From Caballeronia hypogeia (GTDB lineage Bacteria > Pseudomonadota > Gammaproteobacteria > Burkholderiales > Burkholderiaceae): a stretch of DNA of 64,000 bases. The DNA lies in NCBI RefSeq assembly GCF_001544875.2, contig NZ_FCOA02000001.1, forward strand, positions 124,001 through 188,000, given 5' to 3'. This document shows, piece by piece, positions 38,114-47,165 of the stretch. How positions within the stretch are numbered: position 1 is the stretch's first letter; every line of letters starts with the position of its first letter. The notes beneath the pieces are model-generated. The model worked only from the letters and a program-made list of their open reading frames with translations, searched no databases and was not told the origin of the DNA. Made by a program: the position numbers and the translations under genes.

Positions 38114-39064
38114 ATGGAATTCTTCCGTATTCGCCGCGACTTGCCGTTCATGGAGCGCGCGTTGATTTTCAACGTGATTTCGCTCGTGACGTTCCTCGTG
38201 GCCGTGTTTTTCCTCGTGCATCGGGGCCTGCATCTGTCGGTGGAGTTCACCGGCGGCACGGTCGTCGAGGTGCAGTATCCGCAAGCCATTTCGCCCGAGC
38301 CGATTCGCGCGAGCATGGCCAAGCTCGGCTATGCCGACGCGCAGGTGCAGAATTTCGGCACCTCGCGCGACGTGCTGATCCGTCTGCCGCTCAAGCAAGG
38401 CCTGACCTCGGCGCAGCAGAGCGATCAGGTGATGACCGCACTCAAGGCCGAAGATGCGCAGGTGAACCTGCAACGCGTCGAGTTCGTGGGACCGCAAGTA
38501 GGCAAGGAGCTGGTGACGAATGGCCTGCTCGCGCTCGCGTGCGTGGTGATCGGCATCGTGATTTATCTGTCGTTCCGCTTCGAATGGAAGTACGCGGTGG
38601 CGGGCATCATCGCGAACTTGCACGACGTGGTGATCATTCTCGGCTTCTTCGCGTTCTTCCAGTGGGAGTTCTCGCTCTCGGTGCTGGCGGCGATTCTCGC
38701 GGTGCTCGGTTATTCGGTGAACGAGTCGGTGGTTATCTTCGACCGGATTCGTGAAACCTTCCGCAAGCAGCGCAAGATGACCGTCAAGGAAGTCATCGAC
38801 CACGCGATTACCTCGACGATGTCGCGTACCATCATCACCCACGGCTGTACGGAAATGATGGTGCTCTCGATGTTCTTCTTCGGCGGCCCGACGCTGCATT
38901 ACTTCGCGCTGGCGCTGACGGTGGGTATTTTGTTCGGCATTTATTCGTCGGTGTTCGTTGCCGCGGCACTGGCGATGTGGTTCGGCGTGAAGCGCGAGGA
39001 CCTCGTGAAGGACAAGAAGGACAAGTACGACCCGAACGATCCGAACGCGGGCGCGCAGGTTTGA
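38114..39064 (+). CDS. secF: Protein translocase subunit SecF
   Basis: SecF is the partner of SecD. The 316-residue protein has an N-terminal helix, the VEFTGGTVVEVQ segment (about residues 41-52), and a C-terminal membrane domain with GYSVNESVVIFDRIRE and TSTMSRTIITHG (about residues 200-250). Its short tail is highly charged. A strong terminator follows the stop. Confidence 0.96.
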   Translation: MEFFRIRRDLPFMERALIFNVISLVTFLVAVFFLVHRGLHLSVEFTGGTVVEVQYPQAISPEPIRASMAKLGYADAQVQNFGTSRDVLIRLPLKQGLTSAQQSDQVMTALKAEDAQVNLQRVEFVGPQVGKELVTNGLLALACVVIGIVIYLSFRFEWKYAVAGIIANLHDVVIILGFFAFFQWEFSLSVLAAILAVLGYSVNESVVIFDRIRETFRKQRKMTVKEVIDHAITSTMSRTIITHGCTEMMVLSMFFFGGPTLHYFALALTVGILFGIYSSVFVAAALAMWFGVKREDLVKDKKDKYDPNDPNAGAQV

Positions 39065-39097
39065 GCGCTGCGCTACGGTTCAAGAGGACGTGAAAAG

Positions 39098-39128
39098 ACG
39101 GCCGGTCTGGGAAGACCGGCCGTTTTGC
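39098..39128 (+). terminator. Intrinsic terminator of yajC-secD-secF
   Basis: An 11-bp stem (ACGGCCGGTCT with AGACCGGCCGT), GGGA loop, then TTTGCTTT. Confidence 0.85.
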
Positions 39129-39139
39129 TTTGGAGCCGC

Positions 39140-39943
39140 TCAGAACGTGATCGCTTTCGCGATTGAATTCACGGCTGCGCTGTTCAAGTAGATAACGGAG
39201 TTGTTGGATACTGTGCTGCCCGGCTGCGTTGCACTCGGCGAAGCGCCATCGCGCATCAGGAGCGCACTGAAGATTCGCCCTTCACTTTCGAAATACACGC
39301 GGCTTGACACGGCGGCCTGATCGTCTTGAGCGCCGGCCACCCATGCACGCTTGCCAGCAAGCGTCATGATCCGGCCGTCGTCAAGCGTATATCTCTTGCC
39401 GTCGAGAAGACTCAAGTGGGGAAAGAAATCTTCCAGCCTCGACGCCCTGCTCTCGCACGGAAGCACGTCACTGCTTGTTGGCTGGGCGAACGTGCAATTG
39501 TCGAGCCGCACGGTATCGCCGACGAACCGCACCGTTTCCTTCAAATACGCGGCGCCAGACTGCCATTGCGCATTCGCGTCGTATAGCCGCGCTCCATTGA
39601 TCGTGTTCGTGAGCGCGCCCACGTCGGTGCGCCTGAACAACTCGTCTGGGAAACCGGAAATAGCTCCGGTCAGCTTGACGGCCATGTAGCTCGTGCTACG
39701 CACGGTTGCTACGGGCGTACTGCCGTCTGCGGCGAAGCGGGTCATCTCGACGTCATCGCCGTTCTAGGTGACTGCTATTTTTGCAGGGGAACCGCTCTTG
39801 ACGATCGCACCATTGATCAGATAGTGCGCCGCCGCGTTCGACGGGACGCCGAACCGCGAATCCATGGTCGAAGATTGGATGCTCACCGTTTGCGGGCCAG
39901 CCGCGGTGCGATCGGCGGATCTCGCGCGGCCGGCCCGCCGCAT
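39140..39943 (-). pseudogene. Decayed hypothetical gene with internal amber stop
   Basis: One reading frame runs from about 39943 to 39140 but is broken by an in-frame TAG at 39764-39766. Upstream it reads VSIQSSTMDSRFGVPSN and LINGAIVKSGSPAKIAVT; downstream it continues NGDDVEMTRFAADGSTPV without change of style, for about 200 more residues. No signal peptide or good start is present: the first ATG (39943) sits in the T run of the yceI terminator, so the 5' end also seems lost. I do not recognise the family; two Cys residues and many small or polar residues suggest a secreted protein. Confidence 0.5.
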
Positions 39944-39980
39944 AAAAAAACCGCCTCGCGCACGACGCGCGAGGCGGTTT
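39944..39980 (-). terminator. Intrinsic terminator after the downstream yceI
   Basis: A 12-bp stem (39950-39961 with 39967-39978), 5-nt loop, followed on the minus strand by seven T residues (39944-39950). It is 27 bp past the yceI stop. Confidence 0.88.
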
Positions 39981-40007
39981 CATACCGCTCGATGCGTTTT
40001 GAAGCGC

Positions 40008-40586
40008 TTACTGCTTCACGCCTTCCGACTGAATATGCAGCACCGTCTTCGTGCTGAAGCCATACGACTTGCCCCAGTCCATGCCGAAGTCGGCGCGATC
40101 GAAGGTCGTCGTCGCTTCGACGCCGCACACTTCCTTCTTCATCATCGGGTTCACGAAGCACTTGAAGTGCTCGATCTTCAGATTCAGCGGCTTGGTCACG
40201 CCGTGCATGGTCAGCGAACCGACCACTTCAGTCGGCGTGTCGCCGTCGAACTTGATCGACGTGCCCTTGTACTCCGCCGTCGGGTACTTCGAGACATCGA
40301 AGAACTCGGCCTTTTGCAGATGTTCGTTGAGCTTCTCGTTGCCCGTATTCACCGAAGCGATGTCCACCGTCACGTTCACCGTGCCGGTCTTGGCCGCGCG
40401 GTCGAGCACGACTTCGCCGCTGCTTTTGTTGAACTTGCCGCGCCACGTCGAGATGCCGCCGAAGTGGTCGGCCTCGAAGCTCGGATAGGTGTGGTTCGGG
40501 TCGAGCTTGTACGTGTCGGCCGCAAATGCGCTGACGGACAGACCCAGCGCGAGCGCGCCCGCAGCGATGATCGAAAGCTTTTTCAA
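40008..40586 (-). CDS. YceI-family periplasmic protein (copy A)
   Basis: The 192-residue protein has a signal peptide ([22 protein letters not shown], in part; cleavage near residue 22) and a YceI lipocalin-like domain starting [19 protein letters not shown]. YceI proteins bind isoprenoid-type lipids in the periplasm and are induced by base or stress. The start is TTG, chosen because AGGAGA lies 6 bp before it and no ATG is available. It contains two Cys residues (in CFVN and EVCGVE). It lies 56 bp after copy B, likely in the same operon. Confidence 0.92.
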   Translation of the reverse strand: MKKLSIIAAGALALGLSVSAFAADTYKLDPNHTYPSFEADHFGGISTWRGKFNKSSGEVVLDRAAKTGTVNVTVDIASVNTGNEKLNEHLQKAEFFDVSKYPTAEYKGTSIKFDGDTPTEVVGSLTMHGVTKPLNLKIEHFKCFVNPMMKKEVCGVEATTTFDRADFGMDWGKSYGFSTKTVLHIQSEGVKQ

Positions 40587-40642
40587 GTTCTTCTCCTGAC
40601 TAGATACGCAAACCATGCGTGAGATGGGTTTGAACGCGCCAC

Positions 40643-41200
40643 TCACTTCTTCGCGGCGACGATATGAAACTTGATGGCGACATCGTCGGCGACGATCGAC
40701 GTGTCTTTCCACTCGCCCGTTCCGACATCGAACTGGGAGCGCTTGACGGGCAGCACGCCGTCGAAGGTCTCGGTCGCGCCCTGCTGCGTGACGGTGACCG
40801 GCACCGTGACGGTCTGCGACTTGCCCTTGATCGTGATCTTGCCGGTCACGTTGTACTTGTTGGCGCCGGCCGGCGCGATCGTGCTGGACACGAAGGTCGC
40901 GGTCGGATACTTGGCCGCGTCGAACCATTCGGCGCCACGCACCTGCTTGTTGTAGTCGTCGTCGCCGAGGTCGTAGCTACCCGTATCGATCGTGATGTTC
41001 GCCGTGCCCGCCGTGGGCTTTGCCGGATCGAACGCGATCTGCGCGGTGAACTTGTTGAACTTGCCGTCGGTGGGCACGTTCATCTGCTTCGACGTGGCAA
41101 TGACCGTGCTCTTGCTCATGTCCACTTGCGCGTGCGCCGCCGCGACCATGGCGAGCGACGCCGCCGTAACCATCATCCAGCGATTCAGTTTCACTTTCAT
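40643..41200 (-). CDS. YceI-family periplasmic protein (copy B)
   Basis: The 185-residue protein has a signal peptide (about residues 1-24, ending AAAHAQ) and a YceI domain, but no Cys outside the signal region. It differs from copy A over most of its length, so the two are divergent paralogues and not a recent duplication. It lies 134 bp downstream of the cytochrome b561 gene on the same strand. A YceI/b561 pairing (yceJ-yceI) is also found in E. coli. Confidence 0.92.
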   Translation of the reverse strand: MKVKLNRWMMVTAASLAMVAAAHAQVDMSKSTVIATSKQMNVPTDGKFNKFTAQIAFDPAKPTAGTANITIDTGSYDLGDDDYNKQVRGAEWFDAAKYPTATFVSSTIAPAGANKYNVTGKITIKGKSQTVTVPVTVTQQGATETFDGVLPVKRSQFDVGTGEWKDTSIVADDVAIKFHIVAAKK

Positions 41201-41334
41201 GTGTGCCCTATTCAAACGGTTCGAACGGTCATAAACCGGCATCGGAAATAAACCGCTATTGGAAATCAAAAGAACGCGAGAACAATCAGCCGCCGGGAAA
41301 CGCCCTGCCAACGACCAGGAAACAATCGGGACGC

Positions 41335-41904
41335 TTATCTGAGAAACGGCAACATGCGTCCGAGCAAACCGTCGCGATCGACGAAATGGTGCTTGAGCGC
41401 GGCGAGCACGTGCATCACGACGAAGAACAGCAGCGTATAGTTCAGCACGATATGCACGATGCGCAGCGTCGCCTTGAGCGCCTTGTCCGGACCGATGATC
41501 GTCGGCAACGGCAGCACGCCGAGATAGACCACCTGCAAGCCCGCGGCCGAACTGTACAGATAGCCCGAAGCCGGAATGACGAGCATCAGCACATAAAGCA
41601 GAAAGTGCGTCAGATGCGCCGCGCCCTGCTGCCAGCGCGGCATGCCCTCGGGCATCGCCGGGCCCGGATGCGAGACGCGCCAGAGGAGCCGAAGCACGGC
41701 GAGCGCGAATACCGTCACGCCAATCCACTTGTGATACGAGAAGTAGCGGAGCTTCGTCGGCGTGATGCCCGGAATGTCGGTCATGATCCAGCCGAGATAG
41801 AACCCGCATACGATCAACAATGCGATCAGCCAGTGAAGGCCGATCGCCGTGGCGCTGTATCGTTGCGCCGGCGCTGTCGTCGCGATGCGTGCGCTGCTTT
41901 CCAT
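41335..41904 (-). CDS. Cytochrome b561-family membrane protein
   Basis: The 189-residue protein has four membrane helices. Histidines suited for two b-type haems lie in HWLIALL (about residue 24), YHKWIGVTV (about 57), LTHFLLYVLM (about 99) and FFVVMHVLAALKHHF (about 165). It resembles E. coli YceJ and CybB, which pass electrons between quinols and periplasmic partners. A GTG 54 bp upstream is a weaker alternative start. It leads the b561-yceI-yceI group. Confidence 0.9.
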   Translation of the reverse strand: MESSARIATTAPAQRYSATAIGLHWLIALLIVCGFYLGWIMTDIPGITPTKLRYFSYHKWIGVTVFALAVLRLLWRVSHPGPAMPEGMPRWQQGAAHLTHFLLYVLMLVIPASGYLYSSAAGLQVVYLGVLPLPTIIGPDKALKATLRIVHIVLNYTLLFFVVMHVLAALKHHFVDRDGLLGRMLPFLR

Positions 41905-42336
41905 AGTGCTTTCATCCCAAGGTTCGATGCCGTCCGGACCGCCTTCGACGGGCGACACATATTCACGGCCGCCATGCTACAGCAACGCGGTGCATTTGCC
42001 AGCGCCGCTCGAAAGGGCTGCGCAAGGTCGAAAAAGCCTTATGAGACGGGGCTTTGCGGGTACTCGATGCCGCTCGCGCCGAGCTCGTGTGCCACGTGTG
42101 CAACGAACTATTCCACGCGTGCAACGGTCGATGAAGGCACGACTATGCGACTCGAACCCTGATCGATTACGGCCTTGACGTATTAACGAGCGAAACGGCG
42201 ATTTCATTCCGCATGCGAGGAAGCCTGCCGCACGAACCGCCGTAAACGCGTCATTTGATACCATGCTGCTACCAAACGCGCTGGCCCGCTGCTTGCTAAG
42301 CTCCGTCGGAGCCGGTTCTGGCGGCGCCCGAATTCT
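41905..42336. other. Intergenic region between divergent genes, no gene seen
   Basis: These 432 bp separate the cytochrome b561 gene from the pqi operon and must hold both promoters, but I could not pick out convincing boxes. A 31-codon Thr/Cys-rich frame (42067-42162) has no ribosome-binding site. The sequence is less GC-rich than the flanking genes. Confidence 0.5.
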
Positions 42337-43032
42337 ATGCTCGACAAGCCTCGGGCCTCGTTCATGAACGCAAACGAACCGGATGATCTGATCGCGTGTC
42401 ACGAATGCGACGCGCTTTTCCAAAAACGCGAGCTGCCTCAGCGCACGTCGGCGAAATGCCCACGCTGCGGGTCGCTGCTTTACCGAAGCATTTCGTCGAA
42501 TCTCGACAAGATCTGCGCCATGACGCTCGCCGCGCTCGTCACGTTCGTGATCGCGCAAGGCTTTCCCATCGTCGAGCTGGACGCCAATGGCCTTACCTCG
42601 GAGACGACGCTCATCGGCGCGATCGTCGCGTTGTGGAACGAGCAGATGGAGATCATGGCCGTGCTGGTCTTCTGCTCGACCATTCTCTTTCCGCTGTGCG
42701 AACTGCTTGCGCTGCTCTATGTGCTGATTCCGCTGCGCGCGGGCTATGTGCCGCCAGGCTTCAACGGGCTTCTGCGCGGCATCCAGTTCGTGCGCCCGTG
42801 GGGAATGATCGAAGTCTTCATGCTCGGCGTGCTGGTCACGCTCGTGAAGATGGTCAGTATCGCGCGCGTGATTCCCGAAGCGGCGCTTTTCGCGTTCGGC
42901 GCGCTGACGCTGATGTTCGCCGTCGTCGTGAGTTTCGATCCGCGCGCGCTGTGGGACATCGCGAGCCGGCTCGGCCCACGCGAAGCCAGACGCGCGACGC
43001 GCATCCACTCCGACGCGAGGCAGAAATCGTGA
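42337..43032 (+). CDS. PqiA-type membrane protein, first half
   Basis: The 231-residue protein has a zinc-ribbon (CHECDALF ... CPRCG, about residues 21-47) followed by four membrane helices. This is one of the two repeats found in the single ~417-residue E. coli PqiA. PqiA is the inner-membrane part of the PqiABC lipid-transport system. A second ATG at 42364 would remove 9 residues. The stop overlaps the next start by 4 bp (GTGA). Confidence 0.88.
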   Translation: MLDKPRASFMNANEPDDLIACHECDALFQKRELPQRTSAKCPRCGSLLYRSISSNLDKICAMTLAALVTFVIAQGFPIVELDANGLTSETTLIGAIVALWNEQMEIMAVLVFCSTILFPLCELLALLYVLIPLRAGYVPPGFNGLLRGIQFVRPWGMIEVFMLGVLVTLVKMVSIARVIPEAALFAFGALTLMFAVVVSFDPRALWDIASRLGPREARRATRIHSDARQKS

Positions 43033-43709
43033 GCGATTCCATCGATCCGAAAACCGGCGAGCCATACGCAAGCGCGGCCTACACTACGGCGTCGCGCGCG
43101 CATTGCGTGTCCTGTCACGCGTGCGGGCTCGTGCAGCCGCTCGCTCATACCGTCGAGAAGCAACGCTGCACGCGTTGCGACGCGGTCGTGCATCGGCGCC
43201 ATCCGGACAGCATCGTGCGCACGTGGGCGCTGCTCATCAGCGCAGCGATTCTCTATATTCCGGCGAATCTCTTTCCGATCATGCACACGTCGTCGATTCT
43301 CGGCTCCGAGGACGACACCATCATGAGCGGCGTCGCGCTGTTCTGGAACGACGGCGACTATCCGCTCGCCGCGGTCATCTTCATCGCCAGCATTCTGGTG
43401 CCGATGCTGAAGCTCGTCACGCTCGCCTTTCTCACCATCACCGTGCAGCGACGCTCCACATGGCGGCCGCGTCAGCGCACCACGCTGTTTCGCATCGTCG
43501 AAGGCATCGGCCGCTGGTCGATGCTCGACGTCTTCGTGATCACCCTCACCATCGCGCTCGTGCGCTTCAAGTCGCTCGCCGTCATCACGCCGGGGCCGGG
43601 CGCGCTCGCGTTCGCGTCGGTCGTCGTGCTCACGATGATCGCCTCTATGCAATTCGACCCGCGCCTCATCTGGGACAACATCGAACCGTCAGGAAAGAAA
43701 TATGACTAG
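43029..43709 (+). CDS. PqiA-type membrane protein, second half
   Basis: The 226-residue protein starts at GTG overlapping the previous stop. It has its own zinc-ribbon (CVSCHACG ... CTRCD, about residues 26-50) and four membrane helices, with IPANLFPIMHTSSILG and GRWSMLDVFVITLTIALV typical of PqiA. It equals the second repeat of E. coli PqiA, so the gene is split in two here. It overlaps pqiB by 8 bp. Confidence 0.9.
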   Translation: MSDSIDPKTGEPYASAAYTTASRAHCVSCHACGLVQPLAHTVEKQRCTRCDAVVHRRHPDSIVRTWALLISAAILYIPANLFPIMHTSSILGSEDDTIMSGVALFWNDGDYPLAAVIFIASILVPMLKLVTLAFLTITVQRRSTWRPRQRTTLFRIVEGIGRWSMLDVFVITLTIALVRFKSLAVITPGPGALAFASVVVLTMIASMQFDPRLIWDNIEPSGKKYD

Positions 43710-45393
43710 CGCCCAAGGTCCGAACGACCCGAAGCAGCCCGCGCCGCCCGCCCCGCCCGCAAACAGCGGCAACGGCAACAGCGGCCAGGGCGGAGGCGGC
43801 CTGCCGCCGAACCTGCCCGAGCCCGTGATCGAGCCGCGCAGCCGCTGGCTCCCTTCGCTCGTGTGGGTCATTCCGCTGGTCGCGGCGCTGATCGGCGTGA
43901 TTCTGGTCGTGAAAACGGTGTCGAGCCGCGGGCCGACCGTCACCATCAGCTTCGTCAGCGCGGAAGGTCTCGAGCCCGGCAAGACCAAGGTGAAGTTCAA
44001 GGACGTCGATATCGGCACGGTCAAGACCATCACGTTGTCGAAGGATCATTCGCGCGTGCTGGTCGACGTGCAGCTCACCAAGGAAGCCACCGATTTCGCC
44101 GTGAAGGACACGCGCTTCTGGGTCGTGCGTCCGCGCGTGGCGGCGAGCGGCGTGACCGGGCTTTCGACGCTGTTGTCCGGCGCATTCATCGGCGTCGATG
44201 CCGGGAAGTCGACCGAGGACCAGACCTACTTCGTCGGCCTGGAGACGCCGCCCGCCGTCACCGGCGATCAGAAGGGCCACACTTTCACGCTGCACGGCGA
44301 GTCGCTCGGCTCGCTGGATATCGGCTCGCCGGTCTATTACCGGCGCGTTCAGGTGGGCCAGGTGGTCGCGTTCTCGCTCGACAAGGACGGCACCGGCGTC
44401 ACCCTGCAAGTGTTCGTCACCTCGCCCTACGATCAGTACGTCGGCACCAACTCGCGCTGGTGGCACGCGAGCGGCGTCGACCTGCGCCTCGATTCGAGCG
44501 GGTTCACGCTCAACACGCAGTCGCTCGCGACGGTCGTGCTCGGCGGCATCGCGTTCCAGACGCCGCCGAATCAGCAGTCCGGCCCGCAGGCGCAAAACAA
44601 CGCGACCTTCCGTCTGGCCGGCGATCAGGCCGACGCGATGCGCGATCCGGACGGCCAGGCGGTGCATGTCGTGATGAACTTCAATCAGTCGCTGCGCGGG
44701 CTTTCGGTGGGCGCGCCGGTCGATTTCCGCGGCATCGTGCTCGGGCAGGTCACGGGCATCGGCGTGCAATACGATCCGAAGTCGCATTCGTTCCTGATGC
44801 CGGTCACGATCGATCTCTATCCGGATCGCCTCGGCAGGCGCGCCAAGAACGCGTTGCCGGTGCAAGGTTCGGTGGCGAGCCAGGACATGCTGGAACTGCT
44901 CGTGAAGCGCGGCCTGCGTGGCCAGTTGCGTACCGGCAATCTGCTGACGAGCCAGCTGTACATCGCGCTCGACTTCTTCCCGAAAGCGGCGCCCGTCAAG
45001 GTGAACGTGAGCGCCGATCCGTTCGAATTGCCGACCGTGCCGAACACGCTCGACGAGCTGCAGCTGCAGATCGCCGACATCGCGCGCAAGATCGACAAGA
45101 TTCCTTTCGACGAGATCGGCACGAACCTGAACGGCTCGCTGAAGAACGCCAACGCGCTGTTCGACAAGCTCGACCGCGAAGTGTTGCCGGAAATGCGCGA
45201 CACCCTCACGCAGGCGAAAAAGACTTTCGGCGACGCGCAATCCACGTTGCAGCAGGATTCGCCGCTCCAGTCCGACGTGCATCAGGCGCTGCAGGAACTG
45301 ACGCGCACCCTGCAATCGCTCAATGCGCTGGCGGATTATCTGGAACGCCATCCGGAATCGTTGCTGCGCGGTAAATCGGGAGACAAACCATGA
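43702..45393 (+). CDS. pqiB: PqiB, MCE-domain lipid-transport protein
   Basis: The 563-residue protein has a Gly/Pro/Asn-rich N-terminus, one membrane helix (about residues 50-70) and three MCE/MlaD domains in series (starting near residues 75, 195 and 318, the last with SVGAPVDFRGIVLGQVTG). A coiled-coil-like tail (about 460-550) follows. PqiB forms a periplasm-spanning tube for lipids. It overlaps both neighbours, so it is translationally coupled. Confidence 0.94.
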   Translation: MTSAQGPNDPKQPAPPAPPANSGNGNSGQGGGGLPPNLPEPVIEPRSRWLPSLVWVIPLVAALIGVILVVKTVSSRGPTVTISFVSAEGLEPGKTKVKFKDVDIGTVKTITLSKDHSRVLVDVQLTKEATDFAVKDTRFWVVRPRVAASGVTGLSTLLSGAFIGVDAGKSTEDQTYFVGLETPPAVTGDQKGHTFTLHGESLGSLDIGSPVYYRRVQVGQVVAFSLDKDGTGVTLQVFVTSPYDQYVGTNSRWWHASGVDLRLDSSGFTLNTQSLATVVLGGIAFQTPPNQQSGPQAQNNATFRLAGDQADAMRDPDGQAVHVVMNFNQSLRGLSVGAPVDFRGIVLGQVTGIGVQYDPKSHSFLMPVTIDLYPDRLGRRAKNALPVQGSVASQDMLELLVKRGLRGQLRTGNLLTSQLYIALDFFPKAAPVKVNVSADPFELPTVPNTLDELQLQIADIARKIDKIPFDEIGTNLNGSLKNANALFDKLDREVLPEMRDTLTQAKKTFGDAQSTLQQDSPLQSDVHQALQELTRTLQSLNALADYLERHPESLLRGKSGDKP

Positions 45394-46097
45394 AGTTCGG
45401 CGCGTTGATCACTTTGGGCGCGGCCGCGATGCTCGCAGCCTGCGCTTCGCCGACGAGCCGTTTCTACACGCTCGGCGGCGACGATGCGCGCCCGACGCCG
45501 TCCACGGCGCCATCGTTTTATTTCGAGCTCGCGCCCGTCGACATGCCGCAGCAGGTCGCGAAGAATCAGTTGGTGGTGCAGACGAGTCCCGCGCAGGTGC
45601 AGGTGCTGGAAGAAGAACGCTGGGCGTCGCTGCCGGGCGACGAAGTGCGGCGCGCGCTGTCCGCCGATCTCACGCAGCAGCTCGGCGCGATCGATGTGTA
45701 CAACACGCCGCGTCCCGCTTCGGTGCCGGTGTATCGCGTGAAGGTGAACGTGCAGCGCTTCGAGTCCTGGCCGGGCTCGCAGGCCTTGCTCGATGCCGTG
45801 TGGAGCGTGCGCGCCGCCGGATCGGATTCGGTGCTGACCTGCAGGACGGTCGCGCGGGAACGCGTCGGTTCGGGCTACGACGCGCTCGTCGCGGGCCATC
45901 GCAAGGCGGTCGACGAACTCGCCTCGGCGATCTCCGCCGGCGTGCGCAGCGTGAGCGCACTACATGCGACACCTCCGGCGCCCGGCGCGCCGGTCGCATC
46001 CGCGAAGAACAGGGGCGGCGCGAGCACGCGCAGCCCGGTCGCGCCCGTCTTGCCGTGCCCGGTCACGAGCACATCGGCGACTGCCAGCGCGCAGTGA
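45390..46097 (+). CDS. pqiC: PqiC-family outer-membrane lipoprotein
   Basis: The 235-residue protein has a lipoprotein signal (LGAAAMLAACASP, lipidated Cys at about residue 18) and the ABC-type auxiliary domain (DUF330) with SRFYTLGG, YFELAPVDMPQQV and RVKVNVQRFESWPG. PqiC anchors the PqiB tube to the outer membrane. The start overlaps the pqiB stop by 4 bp (ATGA). The C-terminal ~40 residues are Pro/Ala-rich and poorly conserved in look. Confidence 0.9.
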   Translation: MKFGALITLGAAAMLAACASPTSRFYTLGGDDARPTPSTAPSFYFELAPVDMPQQVAKNQLVVQTSPAQVQVLEEERWASLPGDEVRRALSADLTQQLGAIDVYNTPRPASVPVYRVKVNVQRFESWPGSQALLDAVWSVRAAGSDSVLTCRTVARERVGSGYDALVAGHRKAVDELASAISAGVRSVSALHATPPAPGAPVASAKNRGGASTRSPVAPVLPCPVTSTSATASAQ

Positions 46098-46105
46098 CGG
46101 CTCCG

Positions 46106-46128
46106 GCGCCCGGCTTCGCGCCGGGCGC
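46106..46128. terminator. Hairpin after the pqi operon
   Basis: GCGCCCGGC pairs with GCCGGGCGC around TTCGC, 8 bp after the pqiC stop. There is no T run. The following 60 bp repeat the CTCGCGA/GCTCGCGAGC motif several times. Confidence 0.45.
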
Positions 46129-46283
46129 ACATCGAATTCTCACAAGCGTGAGGTTGCGCTCGCGAGCGTGATGTTGTCCGCTCGCGACATTGTCGCGCGC
46201 CGCTGTCTCGAATTTGCCGATGCGTCGGGTGCGCCCGGTTAAGATCGTCGTCGCCCGCATTCCGAATCAACCGCAAAGAATAG

Positions 46284-46895
46284 ATGATGAAACTGATTGG
46301 TTCGCGCCCCAGCCCATTCGTCCGCAAGGTACGAATCGTCATGGCGGAAAAGAAAATCGACTGCGAACTGGTGCTCGAGGACGTCTGGGCATCGGATTCG
46401 AAGATCCACGACTACAATCCGCTCGGCAAGGTGCCCTGCCTCATTCTCGACGACGGGGAAGCCGTGTTCGATTCGCGCGTCATCTGCGAGTTCGTGGACA
46501 CGCTGACGCCGGTCGGCAAGCTGCTGCCGCAGGAGCGTCGCGAACGCACCGAAGTGCGCTGCTGGGAAGCGCTCGCCGACGGCATGCTCGACGCGGCCGT
46601 GCTGATCCGCCTCGAAGGCGTGCTGCGCGACGAAGCGCATCGCAGCGAGGCATGGATCGAGCGTCAGCGCCACAAGGTGGAAGACGGCCTGCGGGCAATG
46701 GCGCGCGGCCTGGGTGCGAAACAATGGTGCTCCGCGAACCGCTTCACGCTGGCGGACATCGCGTGTGGTTGCGCCCTCGGCTATCTCGATTTCCGCATGC
46801 CGGAGCTGAACTGGCGCGAGGCGCAACCGAGTCTCGACAAATATTTCGCCAGACTCTCGCAGCGGCAGTCGTTCGTCGATACCGCGCCCGTTTGA
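46284..46895 (+). CDS. Glutathione S-transferase
   Basis: The 203-residue protein has an N-terminal thioredoxin-like GSH domain (MKLIGSRPSPFVRKVRIVMAEKK, in part; DSRVICEFVDTL near residue 65) and an all-helical C-terminal domain with FTLADIACGCALGYLDFRMP. It resembles the small YibF/stringent-starvation-like GSTs of betaproteobacteria. The substrate is unknown. It stands as a single gene with about 186 bp before it. Confidence 0.9.
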   Translation: MMKLIGSRPSPFVRKVRIVMAEKKIDCELVLEDVWASDSKIHDYNPLGKVPCLILDDGEAVFDSRVICEFVDTLTPVGKLLPQERRERTEVRCWEALADGMLDAAVLIRLEGVLRDEAHRSEAWIERQRHKVEDGLRAMARGLGAKQWCSANRFTLADIACGCALGYLDFRMPELNWREAQPSLDKYFARLSQRQSFVDTAPV

Positions 46896-46999
46896 TCTGC
46901 TGCTCGAGTGCTCCCGCGCGCGGCGGGAGCGTATCGATCTGTCATCGAGAGATCGGCTGAAAAATATGAGATTTCAGAAAAATCAGCCGCCAAATTGCA

Positions 47000-47015
47000 T
47001 CTATCACTAGATAGA
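47000..47015. promoter_or_regulatory. Operator-like palindrome, copy 1
   Basis: TCTATC-ACTA-GATAGA. Its half-sites and last three spacer bases match the palindrome in front of tetR (47809-47824), but no intact gene starts next to it. Confidence 0.55.
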
Positions 47016-47145
47016 GGAATCCGTACGGTCGAACCATATGATGAGCCCAACACTGCGTTCGACTGCGACAATGCTGCGAGAACGGGACATATCAAAGGAC
47101 GAAACCATCCGGGCCCGCTTAGAAGTTCAATTGCCGGTCAAAATC

Positions 47146-47165
47146 TATCTACTCATCAGTAGATA
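47146..47165. promoter_or_regulatory. Related palindrome
   Basis: TATCTACT-CATC-AGTAGATA, an 8-bp perfect inverted repeat with the same 4-bp spacing as the other two sites but one base different in the half-site. Confidence 0.4.

Noticed and set aside
42067..42162. A 31-codon Cys/Thr-rich frame in the b561-pqi gap
   Set aside because: No ribosome-binding site, no promoter and no recognisable pattern beyond one CATC repeat.
46140..46200. Repeated GCTCGCGAGC-like words after the pqi operon, considered as a short repeat array
   Set aside because: The copies are irregular in spacing and length and are common words in a GC-rich genome; no unit repeats cleanly.
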